Of a stretch of 10,528 nt of DNA, positions 1 to 7,532 are shown one piece after another; the stretch's first letter is position 1, and each line of letters starts with the position of its first letter. Origin of the DNA: Eudoraea sp. (GTDB lineage Bacteria; Bacteroidota; Bacteroidia; Flavobacteriales; Flavobacteriaceae); NCBI GenBank assembly GCA_013041785.1, contig JABDRK010000063.1, positions 1 through 10,528 of the forward strand. The letters run 5' to 3'. The notes below the pieces were generated by a model. That model did not search any database, had not been told where the DNA came from, and saw nothing but the letters and a program-made list of their open reading frames with translations. The translations under genes were made by a program, and so were the position numbers.

Positions 1-759
1 TGTTATCTGATTACACCCCCTTATGATATGATGACCCCCGAAGCCCGGAAGCGCATAGAGGCACTGGAACAGTTTACGGCACTGGGCAGTGGCTTCCATA
101 TCGCCATGAAAGACCTGGAAATACGAGGGGCCGGTGACCTTCTTGGGGGAGAGCAAAGCGGTTTTATCAACGAAATTGGATTTGAAACCTATCAAAAGAT
201 CCTTTCCGAAGCAATCGAAGAACTGAAGGAAGAAGAATTCAAAGACCTCTATGAAGATTCCATACCGGAAGGGATTTATGTCAAAGAGGCACAACTGGAC
301 AGTGACTTCGAACTACTATTCCCCGACACTTACGTTAATAATATTTCTGAACGCCTCAGTTTGTATACACAATTAAACGAAATCAGGGATGAATCCTCCC
401 TGGAACAATTCGAGAAGCAGTTGGTGGATAGATTTGGTCCCTTGCCGAAACCGGCCATTGATCTCCTGAATTCTGTTCGGATCAAATGGACTGCACAAGA
501 GCTGGGCCTTGAAAAAATTGTTATGAAAAAAGGGAAATTACTGGGGTATTTTGTTTCCGACCAACAATCGGCCTATTACCAAAGTCCGGTTTTTACGCAG
601 GTGTTACAGTATGCCCAAACACACCCGGATGCCTTCCGGATTAAGGAAAAGGAAACGAGAAGCGGACTGCGTTTGATGCTGACTATTGAAGGGATTGACA
701 ATATCGATGCTGCCCTGACCGGGCTTAAGGCATTTCTACAGGAGATCCCCGCAACCTAA
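1..759 (+). CDS. mfd: Transcription-repair coupling factor Mfd, C-terminal part (5' end outside window)
   Basis: This is the last 252 codons of Mfd, the ATP-dependent DNA translocase that removes RNA polymerase stalled at lesions and recruits UvrA for nucleotide excision repair. The reading frame is open from base 1, so the gene enters from the left; the first ATG inside the window is not a real start. Fragment residues 29-54 carry the end of the RecG-like translocase module with the TRG motif region (AMKDLEIRGAGDLLGGEQSG), which is nearly invariant in Mfd. From about residue 110 to the end lies the TRCF/D7 domain (SERLSLYTQL, then DRFGPLP), which in full-length Mfd packs against the UvrA-binding module. 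The full protein is normally about 1,100-1,150 residues, so roughly four fifths are missing here. The gene converges on the ACT-like gene, 14 bp away. Family assignment is very secure. Confidence 0.97.
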   Translation, partial: CYLITPPYDMMTPEARKRIEALEQFTALGSGFHIAMKDLEIRGAGDLLGGEQSGFINEIGFETYQKILSEAIEELKEEEFKDLYEDSIPEGIYVKEAQLDSDFELLFPDTYVNNISERLSLYTQLNEIRDESSLEQFEKQLVDRFGPLPKPAIDLLNSVRIKWTAQELGLEKIVMKKGKLLGYFVSDQQSAYYQSPVFTQVLQYAQTHPDAFRIKEKETRSGLRLMLTIEGIDNIDAALTGLKAFLQEIPAT

Positions 760-773
760 GGGAAGTTTAAAAA

Positions 774-1433
774 TCACAGGGATTTCAGATCTTTTATGGT
801 TTTAAACGCACTTTCTACCTGCTCGTCATTTACCAGAATCGTGAATTCATTGGTAGTGGAGATAACCTCATAGAGTATGATACCCTCCCAGGCCAGACGC
901 TGAAAGATAAAATAGTATATCCCCGGGACCGAAACATTTTCGGCAGGAAGTTTCACGGTAATTGAAGACAAATTGGTCGATTTTTGGGTGCAAGTCTCCC
1001 CGTTAAACAGTTGCTCTACAACAGGATCCAGGGTACTGCTGACTACAATATTGAGTTCATTTACCCCCCTGGAAGAGGTGTAGAAAACGTCCTTATTCCG
1101 GTTAACTTCTTTGAGCAAAAGACTCTGGTTTTCCAGGATGGAGTTAGACAGTAAGAAGGTAAAGTCCGTTAGGGAAGAGCGAACGGTAATCTCCCCAATA
1201 TTCTTGAGCACTTTCACGATCCTGTGGGTAGCGCGGAATTCCAAATCATCCGATAATCGCTTAAGGGCCATGACTATGGCACCATTGCGTACTTCCTTCC
1301 CAAGTTCTTCCTCCACCTCGGGCTTTACTATACGAGACAAAGACGTTAAATTGATGATCCCCTGAGCCAAAGCACTTTGCAAGAAGGGCTTTTTTTTGAT
1401 GTAATGTTCAACTACGGCTGAAATGGTTTTCAT
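774..1433 (-). CDS. ACT-like domain protein (often annotated as aspartate-kinase-related), no catalytic domain
   Basis: This 219-residue cytoplasmic protein has no signal peptide or membrane segment. Residues 1-65 are predicted helical and look like a small DNA-binding or dimerisation unit (hydrophobic pattern around INLTSLSR and GAIVMALKRL). Residues about 76-147 and 156-219 each alternate beta-alpha-beta-beta in the manner of ACT domains. The clearest part is the second, with SITVKLPAENVSVPGIYYF, then WEGI, then STTNEFTILV. ACT domains usually bind amino acids and control metabolic enzymes, but no aspartate kinase catalytic domain is present, so an enzyme name would be wrong. From memory, close relatives occur across Flavobacteriaceae with automatic annotations such as aspartate kinase. 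A stand-alone amino-acid sensor or regulator is an inference. The ATG start is supported by a promoter immediately upstream. It lies 59 bp downstream of yraN on the same strand. Confidence 0.85.
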   Translation of the reverse strand: MKTISAVVEHYIKKKPFLQSALAQGIINLTSLSRIVKPEVEEELGKEVRNGAIVMALKRLSDDLEFRATHRIVKVLKNIGEITVRSSLTDFTFLLSNSILENQSLLLKEVNRNKDVFYTSSRGVNELNIVVSSTLDPVVEQLFNGETCTQKSTNLSSITVKLPAENVSVPGIYYFIFQRLAWEGIILYEVISTTNEFTILVNDEQVESAFKTIKDLKSL

Positions 1434-1449
1434 ATATAACGATATGAAA

Positions 1450-1481
1450 CAAAGCTAACTTATTGTTACATATAACACAAA
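1450..1481 (-). promoter_or_regulatory. Bacteroidota-type promoter for the ACT-like gene
   Basis: Read on the minus strand, TTTG (1481-1478) is followed after exactly 20 bases by TAGCTTTG (1457-1450). This fits the Bacteroidota -33/-7 consensus TTTG-N19/20-TAnnTTTG without a mismatch. Transcription would begin near 1440-1446 and give a leader of only about 7-13 nt before the ATG at 1433. The element lies just beyond the yraN stop codon, so the ACT-like gene can be expressed independently of yraN. Inference from consensus only. Confidence 0.72.
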
Positions 1482-1492
1482 TAGTTATGAAT

Positions 1493-1852
1493 TCAAAAAT
1501 GGTGGAATGCATTTTCTATATGCTCCAGGGAGATACTATTCCCATATTTGGTAATCCAAATAATATCAAAACGGGCCTCCACATCCAATTCTCTGGAAAC
1601 TATGAATTGGTCTGCTGCCATCACAAGTCGGTCGATTTTCCTTTTGTTTACCGCCTCAGCCATGTGTTCCAACGAACGTCCAGTTCTGGTTTTTACTTCC
1701 ACAATGGCCAGAACCTCATCCTTTTTGGCTATGAGATCGATTTCGGCTTTAAGATACCGATAGTTGCGCGCAACGATCTGATAACCTGCACTTTCAAGAA
1801 AGCAAGCGGCTTTATCTTCTCCATACTTGCCCAGGGGCTGATGACTAGCCAT
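1493..1852 (-). CDS. yraN: YraN family (UPF0102) nuclease-like protein
   Basis: This 119-residue protein has the usual length for YraN/UPF0102 and belongs to the restriction-endonuclease-like fold. The conserved start LGKYGEDKAACFLE (residues 7-20) is followed by the AEIDLIA segment and then AIVEVKTR. The likely metal-binding residues of the D/E-(D/E)XK site are therefore E37, D39, E52 and K54, all present. Substrate and cellular role are not established for the family; a role in DNA processing or recombination is usually presumed. No signal peptide is seen, so it should be cytoplasmic. The ATG at 1852 places the GxxGE-like motif at the expected distance from the N terminus. No good promoter match was found upstream. 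It is followed by the ACT-like gene on the same strand and is divergent from the DUF1800 operon. Confidence 0.94.
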   Translation of the reverse strand: MASHQPLGKYGEDKAACFLESAGYQIVARNYRYLKAEIDLIAKKDEVLAIVEVKTRTGRSLEHMAEAVNKRKIDRLVMAADQFIVSRELDVEARFDIIWITKYGNSISLEHIENAFHHF

Positions 1853-2042
1853 AAACCTGCGGATTTAGGGCCAAATGCTGCATTTCGTCGAAATTTTGGT
1901 CCATTATACCGCATTTTAGCGAATTGATTGTACATTTCCTTGCAGAATAACCAAAAAACCTACAACACCATAATATAGATTAGGTTTCATCGTTAAGAAC
2001 TTGCCCCTAACACATGAACGTTCTTAAAGCCTAAAAAAAACT
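1853..2042. other. Divergent intergenic region between yraN and the DUF1800 operon
   Basis: These 190 bp hold no convincing gene or RNA. On the + strand the best promoter-like match is TAGGTTTC at 1981-1988, one base off TAnnTTTG, without a clear TTTG partner about 20 bases upstream. An inverted repeat lies at 1993-2027, and an A8 run directly precedes the DUF1800 start. On the minus strand a TATAAT-like string occurs near 1904-1909, but that is not the usual Bacteroidota promoter form. Control of the flanking genes must start here, but the exact sites are unresolved. Confidence 0.5.
1993..2027. repeat. Inverted repeat (8-bp arms) upstream of the DUF1800 gene
   Basis: TTAAGAAC at 1993-2000 is exactly complementary to GTTCTTAA at 2020-2027 across a 19-base spacer. 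The right arm overlaps a separate perfect palindrome, GAACGTTC, at 2017-2024. The structure ends 15 bases before the ATG at 2043, where an operator or a leader hairpin could act. Eight-base arms in AT-rich DNA can arise by chance, so function is unproven. Confidence 0.4.
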
Positions 2043-3551
2043 ATGGAATTCTTCGTTAATTGTAATACCTCTACATTAGCGCCATATACAACACCCCTGG
2101 ATAAACTCAGGGCGGCGCATTTGTATAGAAGGCTGGGCTTCAGTGCCTCAGTCCAGACTATCGACCAGGCCGTTGGTCAAAATGCCGGCACGCTCGTGGA
2201 TTCACTAATCAATGAAGCTGTAAATATGGCTCCATTGACACCCCCGGTATGGGCCGACTGGAATAACAGTAACTACCCTGCTGATGATGATGCCAGAAGG
2301 CAGCTGGAACGGCAACAGCGGGATGAGTGGCGAATTGCCTACACGGGTGCGCTGCTGAACAACAACCTCCGTGACCGGTTGAGTTTCTTCTGGAGCAATC
2401 ACTTTGTGACGGAAATTGATGTTTATGACTGTAATTCCTTCCTTTATTATTATATAGATTGCCTGCAACGCAATGCAATCGGGAATTTTAAGACATTCGT
2501 CAGCGAAATTGGCCTGACCAGTGCCATGCTCTATTATCTTGATGGAGCTTACAACAACGGTAACAACCCGAACGAAAATTATTCCAGGGAACTTTTTGAA
2601 TTGTTCACCCTGGGTGAAGGAAACGGGTACACCGAACAGGATGTTATCGAAGCGGCACGTGCGCTTACGGGCTATGTGGAGCGGGGAGAACTTGGCTGTG
2701 AGCAGGTTACCTTTGATCATACGCGCTTTGACGCCGGGTCCAAAACCATCCTGGGTCGAACCGGAAACTGGGGATATGATGATGTTATTGATATTCTCTT
2801 CGAAGAGCGACCCAATGAAATCGCCCGGTTTATTTGCCAAAAACTATACGAATTTTTTGTACATCCGGATTCGGATGATGATGCTGGGAATGCCCAGACC
2901 ATTATTTCCCAACTGGCTACCACTTTTGTAGCTAGTAACTTCGAAATTGCCCCTGTACTCTCGCAATTATTTCAAAGTCAGCATTTCTTTGATGATGAAG
3001 CCATTGGGGTAATCATTAAAAGCCCATTCGATATTTATCTTGGGATGATTAATGAGACCAATTTCGGCTATGATGATAACCTGCTGCTTAACGTTGTAAA
3101 TGTGAGCAGGATGTTGGGTCAGGAAATGTTTGACCCCTTTGATGTGGCAGGATGGCAGCGAGACCGAACCTGGATCAATACGAACTTTATTATTGGAAGG
3201 TGGCTTACCTCGGAGGTTTTCCTGGAAGCATACTTCCAGAATAACCCCGAACTATTCAGAACCCTGGCGATGGATGCTGTAGGTACTGCTAACAGCAATA
3301 CCAGCAACCCGGAAATCGTGGTTTCTGCTTTGGTAGATAAATTTACCCCAAAAGGCTTGTTGACAGCTCAGGATTTTGAAAATGCCATGTCGGTATTCAA
3401 AATCGAAGACGTACCGGAAAACTACTATGGACCGGATTATATCCCCGGTGGACTCGGCTTGTGGATGCTTGCCGTGAGCCCCGAAGTACCGCAACAGGTA
3501 TTTTTCCTGATGATGCATTTAATCAGACAACCTGAGTTTCAACTTAAATAA
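2043..3551 (+). CDS. DUF1800 domain-containing protein without a signal peptide
   Basis: This 502-residue protein is a DUF1800 (PF08811) member. It opens with the family's AAHLYRRLGFSAS motif (residues 24-36). The hallmark NENYSRELFELFTLG lies at 177-191, the EAARALTGY helix at about 203-211, and FDHTRFD at 224-230 followed by K234. The stretch RDRLSFFWSNHF before these is also typical. Biochemical function is unknown for the family. The ATG is the only plausible start: an in-frame stop at 2025-2027 leaves no room for an N-terminal extension, and the first 25 residues are neither hydrophobic nor basic enough to be a Sec or Tat signal. The next gene begins 11 bp downstream and encodes the usual partner, DUF1501, which does carry an export signal. 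Co-export as a complex is possible but inferred. No Shine-Dalgarno sequence is seen; the start follows an A-rich run. Confidence 0.95.
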   Translation: MEFFVNCNTSTLAPYTTPLDKLRAAHLYRRLGFSASVQTIDQAVGQNAGTLVDSLINEAVNMAPLTPPVWADWNNSNYPADDDARRQLERQQRDEWRIAYTGALLNNNLRDRLSFFWSNHFVTEIDVYDCNSFLYYYIDCLQRNAIGNFKTFVSEIGLTSAMLYYLDGAYNNGNNPNENYSRELFELFTLGEGNGYTEQDVIEAARALTGYVERGELGCEQVTFDHTRFDAGSKTILGRTGNWGYDDVIDILFEERPNEIARFICQKLYEFFVHPDSDDDAGNAQTIISQLATTFVASNFEIAPVLSQLFQSQHFFDDEAIGVIIKSPFDIYLGMINETNFGYDDNLLLNVVNVSRMLGQEMFDPFDVAGWQRDRTWINTNFIIGRWLTSEVFLEAYFQNNPELFRTLAMDAVGTANSNTSNPEIVVSALVDKFTPKGLLTAQDFENAMSVFKIEDVPENYYGPDYIPGGLGLWMLAVSPEVPQQVFFLMMHLIRQPEFQLK

Positions 3552-3562
3552 ATCCTACTGCT

Positions 3563-5257
3563 ATGTGTAATAATCATATTCCTATAAATATAAAAGATCA
3601 GCATCAACACGATGAGGAACACAAGTATTGGAGCAGACGTTCCTTTTTACAGGCGCTGGGCATAGCAGGCTCAGGTTCCATTATGCTTGGAAGCAATATG
3701 CTTTCAGCTTCAGCCCCTTCTCCGCTAACAGCGGCAATTGCCAATGCAGATACGGATTCAATCCTTATTCTGATTCGCTTATCGGGGGGTAATGATGGAT
3801 TGAGTACGGTGATCCCTATTGAACAGTACGACACCTATGCCAACGCCCGTCCCAATATCTATATCCCGGAAAGTAAGATCCTAAAACTCACAGACGAGTT
3901 TGGAGTTCCTACCTATATGAATGCTCTTGAACCCCTCTGGGGCGAAGGGCAATTCAAAGCCGTTCACGGCGTAGGTTATGAAAACCAGAGTCTTTCCCAT
4001 TTTACCGGCTCAGATATTTACGCCAATACCGACCTGACCACTACTGGATTTACAGGACTGGATACAGGCTGGATGGGACGCTATTTTGAAGATCTTTATC
4101 CCGATTACCTGATTAATCCTCCGGCTTCACCGGCTGCAATTCAGATCGGGAACTTTGGTAACCTGATTTTCCAGGGCGAAGAAACAAACTACGCCTTTGT
4201 TACTTCCAACATCGACCAGTTGGAGGAAATTGCAGAAACCGGACAACAATACAGCCTGGACCCTGCACTGTTTAACGATTGTATGTATGGGGATCAGCTG
4301 AAATTTCTGAGAGGTGTGGCAAACACCACTTATGAATATGCCGGTTTGATCCATGAAGCTTATGAACGTGGACAAAATCAGGTGCAGTACCAGGACAATG
4401 GTTTCGCAAGGCAATTGGCTTTATTAGCCCGACTTATAAAAGGTAATTTGGGAACCAAGGTATACATGATCTCAATGGGTGGTTTTGATACCCACGGAAA
4501 TCAACCCCTTGCCCACGAACGCCTGATGTCTAATTTGTCCATAGCGATAAACAACTTCTATGAAGACCTGACATTTACTCAACAGGACGAAAAAGTATTG
4601 AGTATGACCTTCTCAGAATTCGGTCGACGGATCTTTGAAAATGGATCCACTGGTACCGACCACGGAAAGGCCGCTCCTACCCTCTTTTTTGGATCAGGGC
4701 TTAATGGAAGTGCTTTTGTTGGGGAACACCCTTCTCTGGAGAATCCCAATGGACGCGGAAACCTGGAATATACCATGGATTTCCGGGACCTTTACGCAAC
4801 AGTACTCGCTGAGTGGCTTTGTGTCCCAATCCCACTTGTAGAGCAACATTTGTTGAACCATCCCTATAACCCGGTGAATCTCGGCTTTAACTGTAGTGGT
4901 GTGGAATTCCCGGACATTGCCTATAGCGATGACCCGCCTACACCTCCAACACCCGAAGATCCGGTAGCTGAAGATCCAACTCCGGAATTGCTTGAAGCCA
5001 TTGTACACAAGCCTTTTTATCCTACCAAGGATACTCCGCATATCTATTTGGAAATGCCGTTTACGGCACACGTGGATATAGCGCTGTACAACATTATCGG
5101 GCAAAAAGTGGGCACCGTGATCAATGAAATCATGGCAGAAGGTTCTACGGAGATCAATATTCGTGAACGTATGCCAAATCACCTGTCTTCCGGGAAGTAC
5201 ATCTACCGGATCCAGGTTTCAGATCGCAAGATGTCCAAATCGATTATGGTGGCTTAG
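3563..5257 (+). CDS. DUF1501 protein with Tat signal and T9SS C-terminal sorting domain
   Basis: This 564-residue protein is a DUF1501 (PF07394) member, a family placed near alkaline phosphatases and sulfatases. An N-terminal twin-arginine signal is clear: SRRSFLQ at 24-30 (R25, R26), then a mild hydrophobic stretch rich in G, A and S, and a likely cleavage near residues 48-52. The core shows GGNDGL at 75-80, GGFDTHGN at 306-313, SEFGRR at 351-356 and GTDHGK at 364-369; the D and H residues are candidate metal ligands. Residues about 454-481 form a Pro/Asp/Glu-rich linker. Residues about 482-564 match a type A T9SS sorting domain (VDIALYNIIGQKV, then LSSGKYIYRIQV, ending KSIMVA). Tat export followed by outer-membrane secretion or surface attachment is inferred. 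It sits 11 bp after the DUF1800 gene and is followed by a terminator, so the two form a closed operon. Substrate unknown. Confidence 0.95.
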   Translation: MCNNHIPINIKDQHQHDEEHKYWSRRSFLQALGIAGSGSIMLGSNMLSASAPSPLTAAIANADTDSILILIRLSGGNDGLSTVIPIEQYDTYANARPNIYIPESKILKLTDEFGVPTYMNALEPLWGEGQFKAVHGVGYENQSLSHFTGSDIYANTDLTTTGFTGLDTGWMGRYFEDLYPDYLINPPASPAAIQIGNFGNLIFQGEETNYAFVTSNIDQLEEIAETGQQYSLDPALFNDCMYGDQLKFLRGVANTTYEYAGLIHEAYERGQNQVQYQDNGFARQLALLARLIKGNLGTKVYMISMGGFDTHGNQPLAHERLMSNLSIAINNFYEDLTFTQQDEKVLSMTFSEFGRRIFENGSTGTDHGKAAPTLFFGSGLNGSAFVGEHPSLENPNGRGNLEYTMDFRDLYATVLAEWLCVPIPLVEQHLLNHPYNPVNLGFNCSGVEFPDIAYSDDPPTPPTPEDPVAEDPTPELLEAIVHKPFYPTKDTPHIYLEMPFTAHVDIALYNIIGQKVGTVINEIMAEGSTEINIRERMPNHLSSGKYIYRIQVSDRKMSKSIMVA

Positions 5258-5275
5258 TAACCCATCACTTAATAT

Positions 5276-5338
5276 AACCCTCAGGTTTGCGGAATTCCTA
5301 TGTTAAAATTAGGAGGCAGACCTGAGGGTTTTCTTTTT
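5276..5338 (+). terminator. Rho-independent terminator of the DUF1800-DUF1501 operon
   Basis: AACCCTCAGGT at 5276-5286 pairs perfectly with ACCTGAGGGTT at 5320-5330. The stem continues inward through a U-G wobble and three more pairs (5287-5290 with 5316-5319), giving about 15 bp. A smaller inner CCTA/TAGG stem is possible in the loop (5297-5300 with 5310-5313). The descending arm runs into the T-rich tail TTTTCTTTTT at 5329-5338. It starts 18 bases after the DUF1501 stop and lies ahead of metG, so it should separate the two transcription units. Confidence 0.9.
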
Positions 5339-5370
5339 GCAGGATATCAGAAAAGGGGATGAATTTTGGT

Positions 5371-5378
5371 TATTTTTG
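5371..5378 (+). promoter_or_regulatory. Promoter -7-like element for metG
   Basis: TATTTTTG matches the Bacteroidota -7 element TAnnTTTG exactly and lies 26 bases before the metG start codon, just after the preceding terminator. A matching TTTG about 20 bases upstream is not evident: position 5347-5350 reads TCAG. This is therefore half a promoter by consensus, supported mainly by its position after a terminator and before a leading gene. Confidence 0.5.
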
Positions 5379-5404
5379 TGCCTTAACCAGTAAAGTTCAT
5401 AGCC

Positions 5405-7474
5405 TTGAGCAAAACATCTCCTGCGAGGTACACCATTACGGCAGCATTACCCTATACAAACGGACCCATCCATATTGGTCACCTGGCCGGGGTATATGTC
5501 CCTGCCGATATCTACGCCCGTTACCTGAGAGGGACCGGACAGGATGTGGCTTTTGTCTGCGGTAGTGACGAACATGGGGTAGCCATCCCCATGAAAGCAA
5601 AGAAGGAAGGAGTGTCTCCTCAGGAGCTTATTGATAAATATCACCACATAATTAAAAAATCGTTTCAGGAATTCGGGATTACCTTTGATAACTACTCCCG
5701 TACTTCGGCAAAAATTCATCATGAAACTGCCTCGGGATTTTTCAAGAAACTCTATGAGCAGGGAGACTTTATAGAAGAAACCACGGCACAGTTGTTTGAT
5801 GCCGAGGCCAATCAGTTTTTGGCAGACCGATTTGTTGTGGGGACCTGCCCCAAATGCGGTTACGAAGAAGCCTATGGGGACCAGTGTGAAAATTGTGGTT
5901 CCTCGCTGAACGCCACAGACCTCATCAATCCCAAATCGGTATTAACGGGTGCAGTTCCCAGCATGAAAGAAACCAAACACTGGTTCCTTCCACTAAATCG
6001 GTATGAGGACTTCCTAAGGTCCTGGATACTTGAAGGCCACAAAAAAGACTGGAAACCCAATGTTTACGGGCAGTGCAAATCCTGGATTGAGGATGGCCTG
6101 AAACCAAGGGCTGTAACGCGCGATCTGGACTGGGGGATACCTGTACCCCTTAAAGATGCCGAGGGAAAAGTGCTTTATGTTTGGTTTGACGCCCCCATTG
6201 GGTACATCTCCTCAACAAAAGAATGGGCTGAAAGGGAAGGTCTGGACTGGCAAAGCTATTGGAAAAGTTCAGACACAAAACTGGTACATTTTATTGGGAA
6301 AGATAATATCGTATTCCATTGCATCATCTTCCCCAGCATGCTAAAAGCACATGGGGATTACATACTACCTGATAATGTTCCGGCAAACGAATTCCTGAAT
6401 CTGGAAGGACAGAAATTATCGACCTCAAAAAATTGGGCGGTATGGCTGCACGAATACCTTGAGGAATTCCCGGATATGCAAGACGTGTTGCGCTATACTT
6501 TAACCGCCAATGCTCCGGAAACCAAGGATAACGATTTTACCTGGAAAGATTACCAGGCCCGGAACAACAATGAGCTGGTTGCGATCTTCGGGAACTTTAT
6601 AAACCGTGTCGTTGTACTTACCCACAAGTATTTTGAAGGTCGGGTTCCACAGTATGGTTCCCTGAACGAGCACGATCTTGCCACCCTGTCTGAAATCAAA
6701 AAGTATCCGGATATTCTGGCGGATTCCCTGGAGCGCTACCGCTTCCGTGAAGCCAGTCAGGAACTGATGAATTTGGCGCGTTTGGGCAACAAATACCTGG
6801 CAGACGAAGAACCCTGGAAGGTAATTAAGGAAGATCCGGAACGGGTTAAATCCATTATCTATGTCGGGCTGCAAGTCGCCGTTGCCTTGTCTGTTCTCAG
6901 CGAACCTTTCCTCCCCTTTACCTCGGAAAAACTGAAAGATATGCTGGCTCTTAAAGCGGATGACAAACTTAGCTGGACAACCCTAAATGCCCGTAAAAGC
7001 CTGGCTAAACCAGGTCAGCAGCTCAATAAAGCTACCCTGCTGTTTCGAAAAATAGAAGATAAGGAAATACAAAAACAATTGGATAAGCTCGCCGCTACCA
7101 AAAAAGCAAATGAGCTTGAAAAAAGTGATATCATGGCCCAAAAAGAGACCATAAGTTTTGAAGACTTTACGAAAATGGATATGCGTGTGGGTACTGTCCT
7201 GGAAGCATCAAAAATGCCCAAAACCAAGAAACTAATGGTCCTGAAAGTGGATACCGGACTGGATACGCGCACTATAGTTTCCGGTATAGCCGAGGATTTT
7301 GAAGCGGATGACATTATTGGCAAGAAAGTTACTGTACTGGTCAACCTGGCACCACGGCCGCTCAGGGGTGTGGAAAGCCAGGGTATGATCCTGATGACTG
7401 AAAATGCCGAAGGGAAACTCGTCTTCCTCAACCCCGACGAAACCAACGTCACGAACGGATCGGTTATTAGTTAA
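5405..7474 (+). CDS. metG: Methionyl-tRNA synthetase with C-terminal tRNA-binding domain, TTG start
   Basis: This 689-residue class I aminoacyl-tRNA synthetase charges tRNA-Met with methionine in the cytoplasm and is essential for translation. The Rossmann core begins with [13 protein letters not shown], with the HIGH signature at 23-26. The zinc knuckle in the connective peptide has C148, C151, C161 and C164. The second signature loop reads KLSTS at 337-341 in place of KMSKS, which I recognise as usual for Bacteroidota MetG. The anticodon-binding helical domain follows, and residues about 583-689 form an EMAPII/Trbp111-like tRNA-binding OB fold ([12 protein letters not shown], then GIAEDF, then [14 protein letters not shown]). 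The length fits dimeric MetG with this appendage. The start codon is TTG: the frame has a stop at 5384-5386 and no ATG or GTG start between it and the conserved [14 protein letters not shown] codon is present there but is not a start. No Shine-Dalgarno is visible. Confidence 0.97.
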   Translation: MSKTSPARYTITAALPYTNGPIHIGHLAGVYVPADIYARYLRGTGQDVAFVCGSDEHGVAIPMKAKKEGVSPQELIDKYHHIIKKSFQEFGITFDNYSRTSAKIHHETASGFFKKLYEQGDFIEETTAQLFDAEANQFLADRFVVGTCPKCGYEEAYGDQCENCGSSLNATDLINPKSVLTGAVPSMKETKHWFLPLNRYEDFLRSWILEGHKKDWKPNVYGQCKSWIEDGLKPRAVTRDLDWGIPVPLKDAEGKVLYVWFDAPIGYISSTKEWAEREGLDWQSYWKSSDTKLVHFIGKDNIVFHCIIFPSMLKAHGDYILPDNVPANEFLNLEGQKLSTSKNWAVWLHEYLEEFPDMQDVLRYTLTANAPETKDNDFTWKDYQARNNNELVAIFGNFINRVVVLTHKYFEGRVPQYGSLNEHDLATLSEIKKYPDILADSLERYRFREASQELMNLARLGNKYLADEEPWKVIKEDPERVKSIIYVGLQVAVALSVLSEPFLPFTSEKLKDMLALKADDKLSWTTLNARKSLAKPGQQLNKATLLFRKIEDKEIQKQLDKLAATKKANELEKSDIMAQKETISFEDFTKMDMRVGTVLEASKMPKTKKLMVLKVDTGLDTRTIVSGIAEDFEADDIIGKKVTVLVNLAPRPLRGVESQGMILMTENAEGKLVFLNPDETNVTNGSVIS

Positions 7475-7532
7475 TATCATCCTCACTTTTTAACAGGAAA
7501 GCTCTTTCTTTGTCCCTGATTTCAGATATTTC

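Noticed and set aside
742..786. Possible hairpin GAGATCCC / GGGATTTC spanning the mfd stop, with T-rich sequence after it, as a terminator.
   Set aside because: The stem is 8 bp with one G-U pair and a 29-base loop, and the T tract starts several bases later and is interrupted. Too weak to call, although the two convergent genes must terminate somewhere near here.
1904..1909. TATAAT-like string on the minus strand upstream of yraN as a -10 box.
   Set aside because: Bacteroidota promoters use TAnnTTTG rather than the E. coli -10, and no TTTG partner lies at the right spacing.
1463..1927. A 154-codon + strand frame opposite yraN.
   Set aside because: It lies antisense to the well-supported yraN gene, its translation has no recognisable motif, and the yraN strand shows all family residues intact.
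2205..2840. A 211-codon minus-strand frame inside the DUF1800 gene.
   Set aside because: Shadow of the DUF1800 coding strand; the translation shows no family motif and there is no intergenic space or promoter for it.
6410..6427. KLSTS instead of KMSKS in MetG as a possible defect.
   Set aside because: This variant loop is what I expect in Bacteroidota MetG and the surrounding sequence is fully conserved, so it is a lineage trait rather than a mutation.
7015..7452. Long minus-strand frame over the metG C-terminal domain, as well as others at 4694-5182 and 6500-6874.
   Set aside because: Ser/Val/Phe-rich or low-complexity antisense translations within conserved genes; no independent support.
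7505..7512. TTTCTTTG as a -7 element for the envelope protein gene.
   Set aside because: It lacks the A of TAnnTTTG, and no TTTG lies about 20 bases upstream. Readthrough from metG is as likely.
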